From: Plantago major
Taxonomy: Eukaryota > Streptophyta > Magnoliopsida > Lamiales > Plantaginaceae
Direction of reading: 5' to 3'
DNA length: 64,000 nucleotides
Assembly: GCA_026545765.1 (NCBI GenBank)
Contig: JAIFAC010000428.1
Coordinates: forward strand, 1-64,000
The position numbers were made by a program, and so were the translations under genes. Shown piece by piece: positions 35,156 to 47,309 of the stretch. The notes under the pieces are model-generated. The model had not been told where the DNA came from and did no database searches. It was given only the letters and a program-made list of their open reading frames with translations. Within the stretch, counting starts at the first letter, position 1, and each line of letters begins with the position of its first letter.

Positions 35156-35639
35156 TGACGACCCTATCTATCAGGTGGAGTAGAAAATAATTTTCATTAT
35201 CGTTTTGGTTTCTCAAATGTTTTCAAATCCGAATCCTGACTTCACTGGGAGTCTGGGTCACTCAAAAAGACTATACGGTCCCGTACCAAATTTTCGTGGA
35301 CCTCAACCCGAATTTTGTAACTGAAATATATAAATAATTTAAAATCAGTGTTCTTCATGGGAAGAGTCTGTATCATACCTTATCCATTTAACAGTATAGG
35401 GTCCGGATTTAGGCCTTATCTGTCGTACCCAACTAGGATCCTGACCCTGGTGCTCTCAATTAGTATCTCGCCTAGTTAGAGATCAGTGCAGGTTGCCCTG
35501 TTGTCTTTAATAGATGATACATACGAGGTTAAGTGAGTATACTTATCTTAAGCGAATAACATAACGTCTTGCTTAAATTTGATTAATTACGATTCAATGA
35601 ATTGACAACAATTACATCCAAGTCAAAACCTATTTTCTA

Positions 35640-36480
35640 AGTTTACCAACTAAAAATTAAAGGGAAAAAAAATTAATTGGACTTAATTGCAATTTACAAG
35701 TTTCACTTTACTACACATTGGATACAAATGTTTTATAACTTACAAAAATAACCTAAAATATTTTAAATAACCCCCATAATTTCACAATTCATATAATTAA
35801 CCCACAAAGAAATTTTTTATTTAAAAAAGAAAGGACAAAAAATCCCTTCCTCACCACTAGCCGAAGATATAAACGGAGCTCCATTGGAGCTGCAAATTGC
35901 AGCTTCGACGAGCTGTAATTAAAGCCCCATTGGAGCTACAATTGCGGACTCGATGGGCTATGAAGCTATCATTAAAGCCCCATTGCAACTCGATAGCGAC
36001 TCAAGCGAAGTGGAATTAAAGCCCCATCGGAGCTGCATTCATTCACAGCTCGTCGGAGCTGCAATTGCAGCTCCGACGAGCTATAATTACAGCCCCATTG
36101 GAGCTGTGGAGCTGTAATTTTGTTGCTCCGGTTAAGTTCACCGGAGGTGTTAAAGGAGAAGAATTTTTATTGCGGGGAGGAAAAGGGTCCGGTGGTTGGA
36201 GGTGGTGGTTTGGTGGGGAAGAAGTGAATTGGAGGTGGTGGTGTGGTGGGGAAGAAGGAGGGTATAATTTTATAAGTAAAAGTTTTGGGGATTCAATTAT
36301 AAAAAGTTATAACTTTTGTGGCTTATTTTGCAATGAACTAAAACTAATTTAATTATGGAATTATAAAGAATACATAAAATAGGAGAAAAAGTTGACTTTT
36401 GGGGGTAGAATGTAATTCTCAAATTAGGCATTTTTAATTTTGGACTAATCTGTAATAGTCGCCAATCTAGGGATGAATGT
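35640..36480. mobile_element. AGCT-palindrome element, probably related to the Mutator-like MITE
   Basis: The AT-rich arms resemble those of the MITE at 24,267 (for example ACAAGTTTCACTTTACTACAC here against ACAAGTTTCATCTTATTACAC there). The core at 35,876-36,115 is an array of GGAGCTGCAATTGCAGCTCC-like palindromes, followed by GGTGGTGG-rich sequence (36,190-36,260). The borders are approximate and no TSD was found. It lies between the CRAL-TRIO gene and the copia C LTR. The plus-strand reading frame over the GGTGG part is low-complexity and is not taken as a gene. Confidence 0.45.
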
Positions 36481-36496
36481 GAAAATGGTGCATATT

Positions 36497-38010
36497 TGTT
36501 GGTCCAGATAACGGCAAAGTAAAAGACTAGGAGGGGGGTGAATAGTCTTTTACAACTTTTGTCGATATACACAGTTTCTGAGATATCTGTGAAGATATCT
36601 GATACTTAATTTCAGAGAGCGGAAGACTTTTTGTGATAAGTGCACGTGCTCAGCAGAGTAAAAGTGTGTAAGTACTTAACAAGATGACTAAAGCAAGGTA
36701 AATGCAGTAAGTAAATAACATAGCAAATTATAGTGGTATCTGAAGGTGGCGTAATCCTTCAACTAATCCACTTCGGCCTTCTCAGACCTAGAAATTCACT
36801 AAGATAGTTATTGAGTTCACCTTACAATAAACCTATCCATTGATTCCCTTTTACACTAGGTTACCAACCAAGTGTCCCTCCTGAGTTATTCCCCGGCTCC
36901 CAGCCAAGTACTTCCTATACTCAGAAACCTTTGAGCTGTTCCTTAGTTTCCCAAACTAAGTACTTCCTATGCTCAGTAACCTTGGAGTTGTTCCTTAGTT
37001 TCCAAACTAAGTACTTCCTGTACTCGACGTCGTGTATGGTGTTGGTTATGATGGTTTGCCAGGCGAGTAGTCTTAATAACTTTTTCAGTTATGTAGGAAT
37101 ACTCTATAGAAAAAGGATCACTTAACACACTTCACAATGTGTGGTGATATGTTCTTTACTAACCCAAGTCTATGTTAAATGTTCTGGAGAATGAAACTCA
37201 GATACTTGATCTTTTGATTCAACTCCTTCACAGATAGCAAGACTTGTTAAGGATTAGGACACTTGAAACTTTTGTGCTACTTAGAATTCAAGAGCTTAGT
37301 CGCAACTGTAAGCTAAAGAGTAAGTAGGCAGAAGGCTTGTATGCTTGAGAGAAAGATACCACTAGTTGTATTATCAGAGAAGCTTAAAATATTCAGTTTT
37401 GTGTTCTTGGTGTTTTCAGTGTGTCTTTCAAGCATTCTAAGTGTTGATATTTATAGTTGAAAATCATGTCGTTTGAAAAGTATCTGTTAGGCTCAAATGA
37501 ATTTCAAACTATCGATATCTGAAAATAGTACTGCAGAAGACATTGTCACATTTCAGAGATTTCCTTTTTTGTTCAGATGTCTCTGTCTGCGCATTTATTG
37601 CACTTGTACTATTTTTGTCCTGCAGTGCCAACGGAACTATGCACGCTTTCTGAAGCATTGCATGTCCTTTTCAAGAGACTCTCACATCTCCAGATACTTT
37701 ATCAAAACATTGTTTCCTGGAAACAAAGTTTTGTCCAAGGTATCTGAGTGTAGGTATTTGTGGGCACTTTTCCTCGTTCAGAAACCTTGTGTTCTCAGAT
37801 ATCTTTTGTGAAACTTGTTTATTGAAAAACACTTGTTTCTTCAAGATATCTGGACATAGGTATTTGATGAGACCAATTTCGTTCGTCTTGAGCAATCTTG
37901 TGCAGTCTTCAAATCTTCAAATTGTTGAACTCTTCTGCCGGATGCCTTCTTCTTGGTCTTCTTCAAAGATATAAAAATTACATTCAGAGACCTAACATCC
38001 TATGCAAGAT
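36497..38010 (-). repeat. Copia C 3' LTR, main part
   Basis: Minus-strand copia LTR whose end (GGACCAACA) is at 36,497. It is interrupted at 38,010 by gypsy K; the start of the LTR is at 59,664-59,794. The TATA-like CTATAAATAT is at 37,448-37,457. The host flank at 36,492-36,496 is ATATT; the other TSD copy would be off-window. This is the cleanest LTR of the family here and retains many CAGATATCTGA motifs. Confidence 0.9.
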
Positions 38011-39283
38011 TGATATGCTCAAATTACTACTTAGGAAACAAGTAGAAAGCAGTTGTTGTAAATAGACAATGCTAACCACGAGGTCGTTCGCTAAGGAATC
38101 AATTAGGCTATCGCAACGAATGAAAACAAACAGTTACTTGTGAGACAAAGTTGATTTGTTTGAGTTTGAGTACTCCTTAAAACTAGAAAACTGAAATTAC
38201 CAATGTAGTTGTTTGTAAGAATGAGGTAGGAGGAACACAGTAGTTACGATCAAGCAATGCTAATTCGCTCTAAGGATACGTTCATACTGTCACACGATGG
38301 GTGTACAGAAAACTATCAATTCAACCTTTACCAAACGAGTTTGAAGATATTTGAACTAGAGTAATCGTGGATCATCAATCCACGATCCTTAACCAAAATG
38401 GTTTAGAGAATCTTTGAACGAGAGTATTGAATTGAAGGGTTTTTACGAAGATTTTTGAACGAGCCTAACCTATATTAACGATTTTGAACCCTAGAAGCGA
38501 ATACGCAAAGCTATCACGCAACTACCATGTTCGGAGTGATTTAGCTACTCATAATCGAAGCAAGGATGAAAGAATACAAGATATTGCCCATGTTTAATAT
38601 AATCAGAATGATAATCGCATGCAAGCTCAAACAATTAGAAGCGAGTAAGAGCGAATTGAATAAGATAAAACAATAGAGATTTACCACGATGTCGAGGATT
38701 CGATATCAATCCTTCGATGAATAATCAAAATTAAGCTCCAAATTGTTATCAATGTCAAAGTATGGATGTATGGAGCTTTTTCTATCCACTAGGTTTTGAT
38801 CTCGGGCCAAGTGTGTTTTTGACAATAGAATGAATAACCAAAGTAATTGTGTCTTCTTCTAACTAATAGAAAGGAGAAAAACTAAGTCTGGGCGAATTAG
38901 GAGACGAAATTGCAGAAAAAACGGCAAAAGAGAAACTGGCGCCGATTTGGCGTCATGCCAGAAAGTTCTTTGGCGTCATGATAATTAAGGTCGCCATTCT
39001 TCTGAGGACCGTTTTGCCTTTGGCCTTTGACTCCAATTCTTGATATTTTGGCCTTCCCGCTCCACTTCTAGCATCCATACGAGGCATTAGAACTCCATAT
39101 CTTGTAGATGCATATAAAATACACCATTTTGCCTTCAATTAGCGCGGTTTAGCCAAATACCTACAAAACACACAAAGAACAAAACAAGTAAAAATACTCT
39201 AGGAAAACTAATAAAACTATACTCAAGGATGACAAAAAGACGATAAAAAAGTCCAAATGAGACGGTATAAAACCGACTCATCA
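38011..39283 (-). repeat. Gypsy K 3' LTR
   Basis: 1,273 bp. Closely similar to 58,367-59,658 across its whole length, differing by small indels and a divergent stretch near the segment 38,930-39,010. It is preceded on the minus strand by the purine tract GGTTCGGTTTGGGGAGTT (39,284-39,301). No gene. Confidence 0.9.
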
Positions 39284-39877
39284 AACTCCCCAAACCGAAC
39301 CCTTGCTTTGTCCTCAAGCAAGCAAATAAACCTAGACATAAACTAGACTCAAACCACGAAAACAAACAAAGAGTCAAGGTCCCAAGTGACCGAATCTACC
39401 ATTGTAAACAATAAGTCCATGAGATGCAAAAATTTTGTCATCAAACCAACTTTGGCAAAACAGTGTACAGAAAATCAAACACAAACGTTTCCCAGACAAA
39501 TAGCACTTAAGTGTAGCTCGCTAGTCCCTCACAGGTGAATGTAGTGTATCTCTCACTCGCTTGGAAGTATCCAAATGGGGTATAAGCTCAAAAATAAACT
39601 GGGAAGGTGACTTGCATCACAAAGGTGCCTAAAATATCTTATGCTTTTGTACTCGTCTCATTAGATCGAAAGGGACTTAACATGCGACTCAATTTTTCAG
39701 AAAATAAAAGCTGAAGCTGCTCCCCCTATTCAATTCAAAACAACATCAGATCTCGTAACACTTCGCTGAACTCAGTGCATGGCCACATTGGGCTCTTTTA
39801 ATATCAATTTTTTGCGGTGTACATTTCTGAAGTCCGCACTTTTGTGCGTGTCAGTTTGGTGTACGTGCCATCAACCC
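39284..39877 (-). other. Gypsy K 3' internal non-coding region with polypurine tract
   Basis: The polypurine tract GGTTCGGTTTGGGGAGTT abuts the 3' LTR. Upstream on the minus strand lies GCTTGAGGACAAAGCAAGG, a motif seen just before the 3' LTR of Tat/Athila-type elements. The remaining sequence has no coding potential. It is cut at 39,877 by copia E (AACCC duplicated). Confidence 0.75.
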
Positions 39878-41431
39878 TGTTAGGATTATCTGTTTAGATT
39901 TTGATCAGCAATCTAATGACTTATCTTAGCTAAAAAAGGTGGTTAGTACTCTTGGTTCACTTGAACACTGTAAAAGAGGAAACTCACTAAGTATGATAGT
40001 CTAGCAAATCTTGTATAGGATGTTAGGTCTCTGAAAGTAATTTTTATTCTCTGAAGAAGGCCAAGAAGGCATCCAGCGGAAAAGTTCAACAAATTTTGAA
40101 GATCAAGGCGCACAAGATTTTGAAGACAAAGGCTTTTCAGATACCTATGACCGGATATCTTGAAGACCAAGCATTTTTAAATAAGCGGTGTTGCAAAGAT
40201 ATCGAGAAATAAAAGATTTAAAGCGAGGAAAAGTTCCCACAGATATCTACACTCGGATACCTCGGATAAAGATTATGTTTAGGAAAACAATATATTTTCA
40301 ACAAGTGGTATCTGAGTTGTGATAGTCTCTGAAAAGGGCGTGCGAGGCTTGAAAGCATGCATAGTTCGTTGGCACTCTGAGGACAAAGTATAATCTGATT
40401 GCATTAAATGCGCGGACATAAATGTACGAACAAAAGCGGTAGCTTACGAAAAGAAGACAAACCTACTACAGTACTATACTCAGATATCAATAGTTTGAAA
40501 TTGAGTTAAGCCTAACGGATACTATTCAAACGACACTCAAATTCATCTATAAATATCAACACTTAGACTGCTTGAGAACACACCTTAGAACAAACACAGA
40601 ACTTACATTGAATACTCTCACAAGCTCTCAAGCACACTACTTACCTTCAAGCTTTATGTTGCGACCAAAGCTCTTGATTCTAAGTAGCACAAAAGTTCTA
40701 AGTGTCCTGATCCTTAACAAGCATTGTTATTTGTGAAAGAGTTGAACTAAGATTTCATATCTGAGATTCATTCTCTTGAACACTTATCATAGACTTGGGT
40801 TAGTAAACAACAAGATACCATACATTGAAAAGTGTATTAAGTATACTTGATTCATAGAGCTATCTGAATAACTGAACAAGTTATTAAAGACTCACCTGAC
40901 AAACTACCTTAACCAACACCTTAATCGGCGTGGAGTACATGAAGTACTTAGTTTGGGAAACTAAGGAATAACTCCAAGGTTACTGAGCATAGGAAATACT
41001 TAGTTTGTGAAACTAAGGAATAGCTCAAAAGGTTTCTGAGTACAGGAAGTACTTGGCTGTGAAAGCCGGGGAATAACTCAGGTGGGAACCTAGTGTATTT
41101 AGGAATCTAGAGAAGATACTTGTAAGGTTACCTCAATTATACATCTTAGTGGATTCTAGGTGCGAGAAAGGCGAAGTGGATTAGTTGAAGGATTCGTCAC
41201 CTTGAGATACCACTATAAAAGACTTGTGTTATTTACTTTCTGCAGTTTATCACTTGCTTTATTTATCTTGCAAAGTATTTACACTTATCTTGCTGAGCAC
41301 GTGCAGTTATCACAGAAAAGTCTTCCGCTCTCTGATATCTTCACAGATATCTGAGAAACTGTGTTTATCGACAAAAGTTTTAAAAGACTATTCACCCCAG
41401 GTCTTTTACTTTGTAGTTATCTAGACCGATA
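39878..41431 (+). repeat. Copia E 5' LTR
   Basis: 1,554 bp, TGTTAGGATT...CTAGACCGATA; the usual CCAACA end is altered here. A TATA-like CTATAAATAT at 40,548-40,557 places the transcription start near 40,580. Contains direct repeats of AAGTACTTAGTTTGGGAAACTAAGGAATA near 40,945-41,060 (each unit under 40 bp) and multiple CAGATATCTGA motifs near its end. Confidence 0.9.
40548..40557 (+). promoter_or_regulatory. TATA box of copia E 5' LTR
   Basis: CTATAAATAT followed by CAACACTTAGAC. The same motif at the same relative position is in the 3' LTR (54,704-54,713), in C (37,448-37,457, inverted) and in D (61,525-61,534, inverted). The conservation supports it as the LTR promoter. Confidence 0.6.
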
Positions 41432-41433
41432 AG

Positions 41434-41449
41434 TGGTATCAAAGTGGAG
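41434..41449 (+). promoter_or_regulatory. Primer binding site of copia E
   Basis: TGGTATCAAAGTGGAG, a slightly altered initiator-methionine tRNA PBS (TGGTATCAGAGC...), two bases after the 5' LTR. It would prime minus-strand synthesis. Confidence 0.8.
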
Positions 41450-41544
41450 GTTCCCAAGCCTTACGCGAACCTAGATCCGATAAGTGCCCACTAAGCGCTT
41501 TTCACCTACACTTGATTTGTTTGTTTAGTGTGTTTCTTTGCGGG

Positions 41545-43245
41545 ATGTCTTTAAGTGGCCCCAATTCTCAAGCCGGAGAATTATGAAAATGGAAGAACAA
41601 CATGATGCTCTACCTAGAAGCCATCGATGTGAAATGATCGGCGTGATAAAGAATGGCCCGATAGTCATTCAACAACTCGAAGCAAGTCATAGAGGTTTCT
41701 AATGGTAGACAGAGAACAAAGCGATGGGTCTTCCGCAGACGGATCGTCGACCGGTGGGAGACACGCCGGTCAAGTTATTCTGAACCGAAGCCCGAGAGCT
41801 CGAAATCGGAAGATGCAGAGAAATCGATTGGATGGTCGAGCTCATAATATCATCATCGTTCTACTCCAGAGCACATACTGATTAAAGCGTAGGGTGCAAA
41901 ATGGCGAAAGTGGCTGCAAGTGATTGAAGAAATCATGTGGCCTGAGAAAACAAAGGAAAATAAGTTCGAAGTTTTGAAGCTCAAATTCCAAAACTTTAAA
42001 CAAGGTCCCACAGAGACTCTTGAAGAACTAGATTTCCGGTTTACAACACTGATGAGTGACATGGCTGGACTTGGTGAAAGTAATAGATATACCCAGTCAG
42101 AAAAGATTGAGACTATTGTGAGAAGTCTAAATCATAACTGGGAGCACGCAAAGTTTTTCTACTTTAACCAAGGAATGCCAGATATCACTCCAGTGGAACT
42201 TTTCTCTCACCTTGCCACCGTTGACTATGAGACAACTCAAAGAGAACAAACAACTGAAAAGTTGCAGAATGTTGCTCTAGTTGCTCAAGGAAATTATGAA
42301 AAGAAGAAAGGAAAGGAGGTGACTGAGGATGCTCTTGCTGTAAAGCAAATGGGAAAATATGTCAGTCGAGAAATTGAGAAAAGAAAAGCCAAAGAGAAGC
42401 TGAAAAAGCATCTAGGCTCAAACTATCACCAGTACAAAAATATGCAAAGCTCGCTGAACAAGCCGGCTCATAAAGCATCAAGTACTGAGGAAGCATAAAT
42501 TGGAAATGATATATGTTTCTATTGTCAGAAACCTGATCATTTCAAGAAGGATTGTCCTGCCTTCAACAAACTTAAGACAGGTGACAAGAAAGATAGAAGA
42601 ATCTTCAAAAGAAGTCAAAGAGCTATGCTCACTGAAGAAAGGAAAAAGATCCAAATCCAACTGGATGCTCTAGACATTGAGTCTGATTCTGAGGATGAAG
42701 ACTCAGATGATTCCACACTGCCTTCTCCAGAAATGTGCAGTGTTTCTCATGAAGTAATTGACTTGGGACAAAAGAAGAAAGAAGTGTGTGGAATGGCTGA
42801 AGAGATCTTTCCAGATATCTCCAACATTGAACCTTGTCTAATGGCTGATGAGGTAACACATACTTCCTGTTATACTTATGAAAGTGATGAAGAAGGAATC
42901 AAAAATCTGGAAAATCTCAGAAGAGAACTTGATCTCTACAAAAGAGAATTTCTAATGGTCCGAGCTAGAGCCGAAATTCTTGAAGAAGAAAAGAATTTTC
43001 TTGTAAAGGAAAATTCACAAATACTCAAGATATATGAGAAAAAGGATGCTGAAAATGCATTTCTCAAGGCTCGGATATCTGAGACCGAAAAGTCACATAA
43101 AGAAGCATTGGCCAATCTTCAAAAGAAATGTGAAGATCTTCTTTCTGAGAATGAAGAACTCAAAAAGAAAGAATTATATTTTCAATCTTATGCCAAAGCT
43201 AGTGACACTCTTACTGAAGTACAATCTTATTTAAGAGATCCTTAA
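41545..43245 (+). pseudogene. Copia E gag with CCHC zinc knuckle and coiled coil
   Basis: Starts MSLSGPNSQAGEL at 41,545, but the frame is lost until about 41,920. From there it runs in one frame to 43,245, apart from a stop at 42,496-42,498. Blocks in order: LKLKFQNFKQGPTETLEELD, YTQSEKIETIVRSL, the zinc knuckle CFYCQKPDHFKKDC (42,514-42,555; CX2CX4HX4C) and RKKIQIQLDALDIESDSEDE. After an acidic region comes a long Lys/Glu-rich coiled coil (about 42,900-43,230). The long C-terminal coiled coil after the knuckle is typical of SIRE-type gag. It would form the particle and bind RNA. Corresponds to B (1-2,583). Confidence 0.85.
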
Positions 43246-43689
43246 AAAAAGAGAGGACTTGGGTTGGACACACACACAGACAGTTCTACCACTCTGAATA
43301 AGAGTGATGAAAGACGAACATTTGTCGATTCTTTCGACAAGGTGATTCCCAAACAATCTGATTAGTCGAAAGCTAAGGTTGTTGACAAAGAAAAGCGATT
43401 CTGTTGAGCCTTTGTGGGAAAAACAAGTCCCGAGGAAAAGCTTGGGAATGTCTACGAAAAGAAACATAACAACGAAAAGTGCAATCACCACGCTATGTCT
43501 CTCGGAAAGGAAAAATTGCGGAGTGACAAATTCTCCTATATCACGTTTCGGAAAGAAAATAGATTATCCGGAGACTAGCAAAGGCTTGAGAAAAGATCTC
43601 AGATAGCACCAGGTGCTCGGAATGGTATTGTCTATAAAGTCATCGGGAAATAACTTGCTCGTGAATACCAACAAGAGCAAGAACGATGG

Positions 43690-44650
43690 TTAAAGGCTAG
43701 AATTGCTCACAACAATTATCAGAAGTGGAAAATGAATCAAGCCACTGAAAGTCTGAATGCCAGGGCTTGAAGAAATCTGGCTAGGAAAGCTAAGTTTGTT
43801 GAGAAGCAGACTCAGAAACCTGACAGGTATCTGAAAGCACCAAATGGAGCACCAAGGAACACACCAAGGAAGAAAATAGTTCTTATTAACAATGATACTA
43901 ATCATTTAACTAAAATTCCTCCTTATGTTCCTGTTAGACAAAAGAATGTTCCTAAGAAATTCATTCAAAAATGGATTCCTACTGGAAGATTCTTTAGTCC
44001 AGATGGTTCCATTGTTGGCATGAGAACCTAATCTCCGGTTTCCTGTTTTGTGCAGAACACTCTAAAGACTAATTCAAAGTGGCATTTTGATAGTGGATGT
44101 GGGAAGCACATGACATGAGACAAAGCAAATCTGATTGACTACAGAAAGTGCAATGATGGACCAATTATCAGATTTGCTGGAGGAGATGAAAATCCAACCA
44201 TAGGTTTTGGCAATTTGAAGTTTGGAGCCCTTACAATCTCTGAAGTACTTCATGTAAAGGGATTAAAATATAATCTCCTAAGCATGAGTCAACTAGTAGA
44301 CAAAGGGTACACTGTCAAGATCAAGTCAAAACTATGTAAAGTGATTGACAATGAGTCAAAGCAGACAGTCTTGGTTGCAAGGCGTAAAGGAAATCATTAT
44401 GTTGCTGATTGGGCATCCGCCACAACTGAAGAATGTCTCATGGTGAGTCAATCTGGCCACACTGAAGAAAATTGGCTATGGCATAAAAGAATGAGTCACT
44501 TGAATTTCAAAACTGTGAATAAGCTAGCCAAGAAAGAGATGGTGGTTGGTTTACCCAAAATGGCATATAGAAAAGAAGGTGTATGCTCGACTTGCGAATG
44601 GGAAAACAATCCGAAACATCTTTCAAGTCTAAAACTAGACATTCGGTGAA
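43690..44650 (+). pseudogene. Copia E protease and gag-pre-integrase region
   Basis: The aspartic protease has its active site as KWHFDSGCGKHMT with DSGC at 44,089-44,100, directly followed by a nonsense codon (TGA, 44,116-44,118). The 44,215-44,649 frame continues LTISEVLHVKGLKYNLLSMS and ENWLWHKRMSHLNFKTVNKL, the gag-pre-integrase domain, then a CSTCEW cysteine pair. Upstream (43,690-44,030) is the linker shared with B. Confidence 0.85.
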
Positions 44651-45499
44651 AGGCCACTGCAAATGTTACATATGGATCTTTTGAATCCTCTGTAACTAGT
44701 TATGCGAGGAAAGAAGTATGAAGTTGTTGTTGATGATTACTCGATATTCACTTGGGTTTTCTTTCTCAAACACAAATCGATGCAAGGGTTGAGATACTGA
44801 CTTCTTTGAATAAGCTCGAAGTCATGAAAAATGACAAGGTATCATGTCGAAGCAGACCATGATGCGAGTTTGTGAACTGTACATAAAAGAGTTTTGTACT
44901 GCAAAGGTATACATCAACTACCTTCTACAGAAGGACACCACAACAAAATGGTGTTCTTGAAAGAAAGAATAGGACCACGAAAGAAGCGGCAAGAACAATG
45001 CTTGCGACCTTTGAAATAAGTGAAATCTATTGGGTTGAAGCGTAAACACGACATACTACACTCAAAATAGATGTCGATTAACAAACACCATGACAAAACT
45101 CCTTACGAGCTTTTCATTGGTAGACCCCTAGTATCAAACATCTAAGGGTGTTTGGTTGCGGATGTTTCGTTCTTAACAATGGAAAAGAATACTTGAGAAC
45201 ATTTCAACCAAAGCGGATGAAGGAGTATTTCTTGGTTATTCTCATAGAATCTACAACAAAAGAGCAAAAGATTGAGGAATCTGCTCATGTAGTATTCTAT
45301 GAAGAAAACGAAAGTACTCTTGAATGATGATCTCTCGATAGGTTCAAAGAGCGATGATTAGAGATTACGAAAAGGATCCTCGAAGGAAACAATTTTATCA
45401 TTTCAAATAGAGGATGAGTCGACAATGAAAAGCAACCTATGCTTTGTAACAACGGATGACTCTAAGACATGATGAAGAATTTCCTATGAGAATTCCGAA
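44651..45499 (+). pseudogene. Copia E integrase, heavily damaged
   Basis: The DNA still reads as fragments of the integrase catalytic core (SPYTPQQNGVxERKNRT-like DNA near 44,925-44,965, and TARTML near 44,99x), but frames change every few tens of bases. This is the most damaged part of E, while the flanking protease and RT read cleanly for hundreds of bases. Many changes here look like loss of a base at CTG/CAG. No complete DDE triad can be read. Confidence 0.65.
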
Positions 45500-46620
45500 A
45501 TGGAACAAATTCTTGAGAACCTTCATCATGAAAAGGTATCCAAAATGAGATTCTTTGAAATGCAAGATTGGATATCTCTAACAACTGAAAGAGTGTCGGA
45601 TATCCATGAAATTTCCCATGTGTCGATATCTCGAATCTTGCAAGTATCTCATCAAGATCATATTGATTCACATTCAAATCAAAATGATATTGATCCTACT
45701 AGTTCAAAACCCATTATGAAATGGATAAGAAATCATCCTGCAAAGGATGTGATTGGTCCCATAGACCAAGGAGTTAGAACTAGAAGAGCAATCGCTGAAA
45801 ATGCAAATTGTCTCTATGGATGTTTCATCTCAAACATTGAACCAAAAACTATTGAAGAAGCATTAAAGGATCAAGATTGGATCACTGCAATGCAAGAAGA
45901 GTTGGATCAATTTGAGAGAAACAAAGTCTGGAAACTGGTTCCATTTGTTGACGGAATATCTGTAATCGGAACCAAGTGGGTTTTCAGAAACAAAATGAAT
46001 GAGTCTGGTGAAATAACCAGAAACAAAGTTAGGTTGGTTGCCAAGGGATTCACCCTGACTGAAGGACTAGATTTTGATGAATCTTATGCACGAGTTGCAA
46101 GATTGGATGCAATAAGACTCTTTCTAGCCTTTGCAGCTCATAATGACTTTACAGTTTATCAGATGGATGTCAAGAGTGCATTTCTAAATGGTGAACTTGC
46201 TGAGGAAGTCTATGTTGAGCAACCACCAAGTTTTGAAGTTTTCTCAGAAAGTAGGATGGTCTATAAGCTTCAGAAAGCTCTGTATGGGCTGAAACAAGCT
46301 CCAAGAGCATGGTATGATACATTGGCCAGATACCTACTATAAAGTGGTTTCAATAAAGGAGTTGTTGATAAAACACTCTTCCAATTGAACCATGATGGGA
46401 AACTACTTTTAGTTCAAGTATATGTTGATGACATTATATTTGGATCTAAAGACAAGCAACTTTGTGAAGACTTTGCTGAACTCATGAAATGTAAATTTGA
46501 GATGAGCATGATGGGAGAATTGAATTACTTCCTAGAACAAGTCAAGCAACTCGATGATGGAATATTCATTAGTCGAACAAAGTATCAAAGGACATGCTCA
46601 ATAAGTTTAATCTAAAGCCT
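45500..46620 (+). pseudogene. Copia E reverse transcriptase
   Basis: A frame of 280 codons (45,500-46,342) then a stop, then continuation to about 46,615. Copia RT motifs in order: [96 protein letters not shown] and the catalytic YVDD (46,421-46,432). It would copy element RNA to DNA. The nonsense codon at 46,340-46,342 separates the palm halves. Confidence 0.9.
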
Positions 46621-47309
46621 TACGAAAGAATGCTAAGATACCGATGAGCATTGGAACCAAAATGACCTATCTTGAATCGACAAGAGTGTTGAAGAACACA
46701 AGTATAGGAAATTGATTGGATCTCTTGTACCTCACTTGCAAGTAGACACGATATTCAATATGCAATTGGAGTGTGTGCTAGATTTCGGACAAATCGATGC
46801 AATCACCTACAACATTGCTATGAAAATATTGAGTTATGTAAAGGTCTTGTAGAAGTTGGATTGTGGTATCCAAAAGATAGTGGATTGAGTTTGGTTGGCT
46901 ATTCGGATGCGACTATCTTTGGATCATTGCTTGATAGAAAAAGCACCTCGGGAACTTGTCAATTTCTTGGTGCTAGATTGATATCTTGGTTGATGAAATA
47001 AAATTCAATTGCCACATCTACCACGGAATTTGAATATATTACTCTTGGGTGTTGTGCTTCACGGATATTGTGGATACAACAACAACTCGAGACTATGGAC
47101 TCGATGAAGAAAACTCCATTTTCTGTGACAACACAAGTGCCATTGCCATAACTTAGAATCCTAAGTTTCATGCAAGAACAAAGCACATTGATGTTAGACA
47201 CCACTTCATCAGAGACCATGTTGAAAAAGGTAATATAGAGATACTCAAGATTGTCACTGAAGACCAACTTGCAGATATCTTCACTAAGCCACTATATGTA
47301 AGAAAGTAG
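46621..47309 (+). pseudogene. Copia E RNase H and end of pol
   Basis: After a frameshifted stretch, 46,771-47,001 encodes LVGYSDATIFGSLLDRKSTS and GTCQFLGARLISWLMK (copia RNase H start GYSDADWAG-like; the second catalytic region is frame-disrupted). DNA for STTEFEYITLG then [16 protein letters not shown] and [15 protein letters not shown] follows in shifting frames. Pol ends with TAG at 47,307-47,309. Confidence 0.85.

Noticed and set aside
36065-36352. Plus-strand frame rich in Gly and Trp
   Set aside because: Reads through the AGCT palindromes and GGTGG repeat of a transposable element; low complexity.
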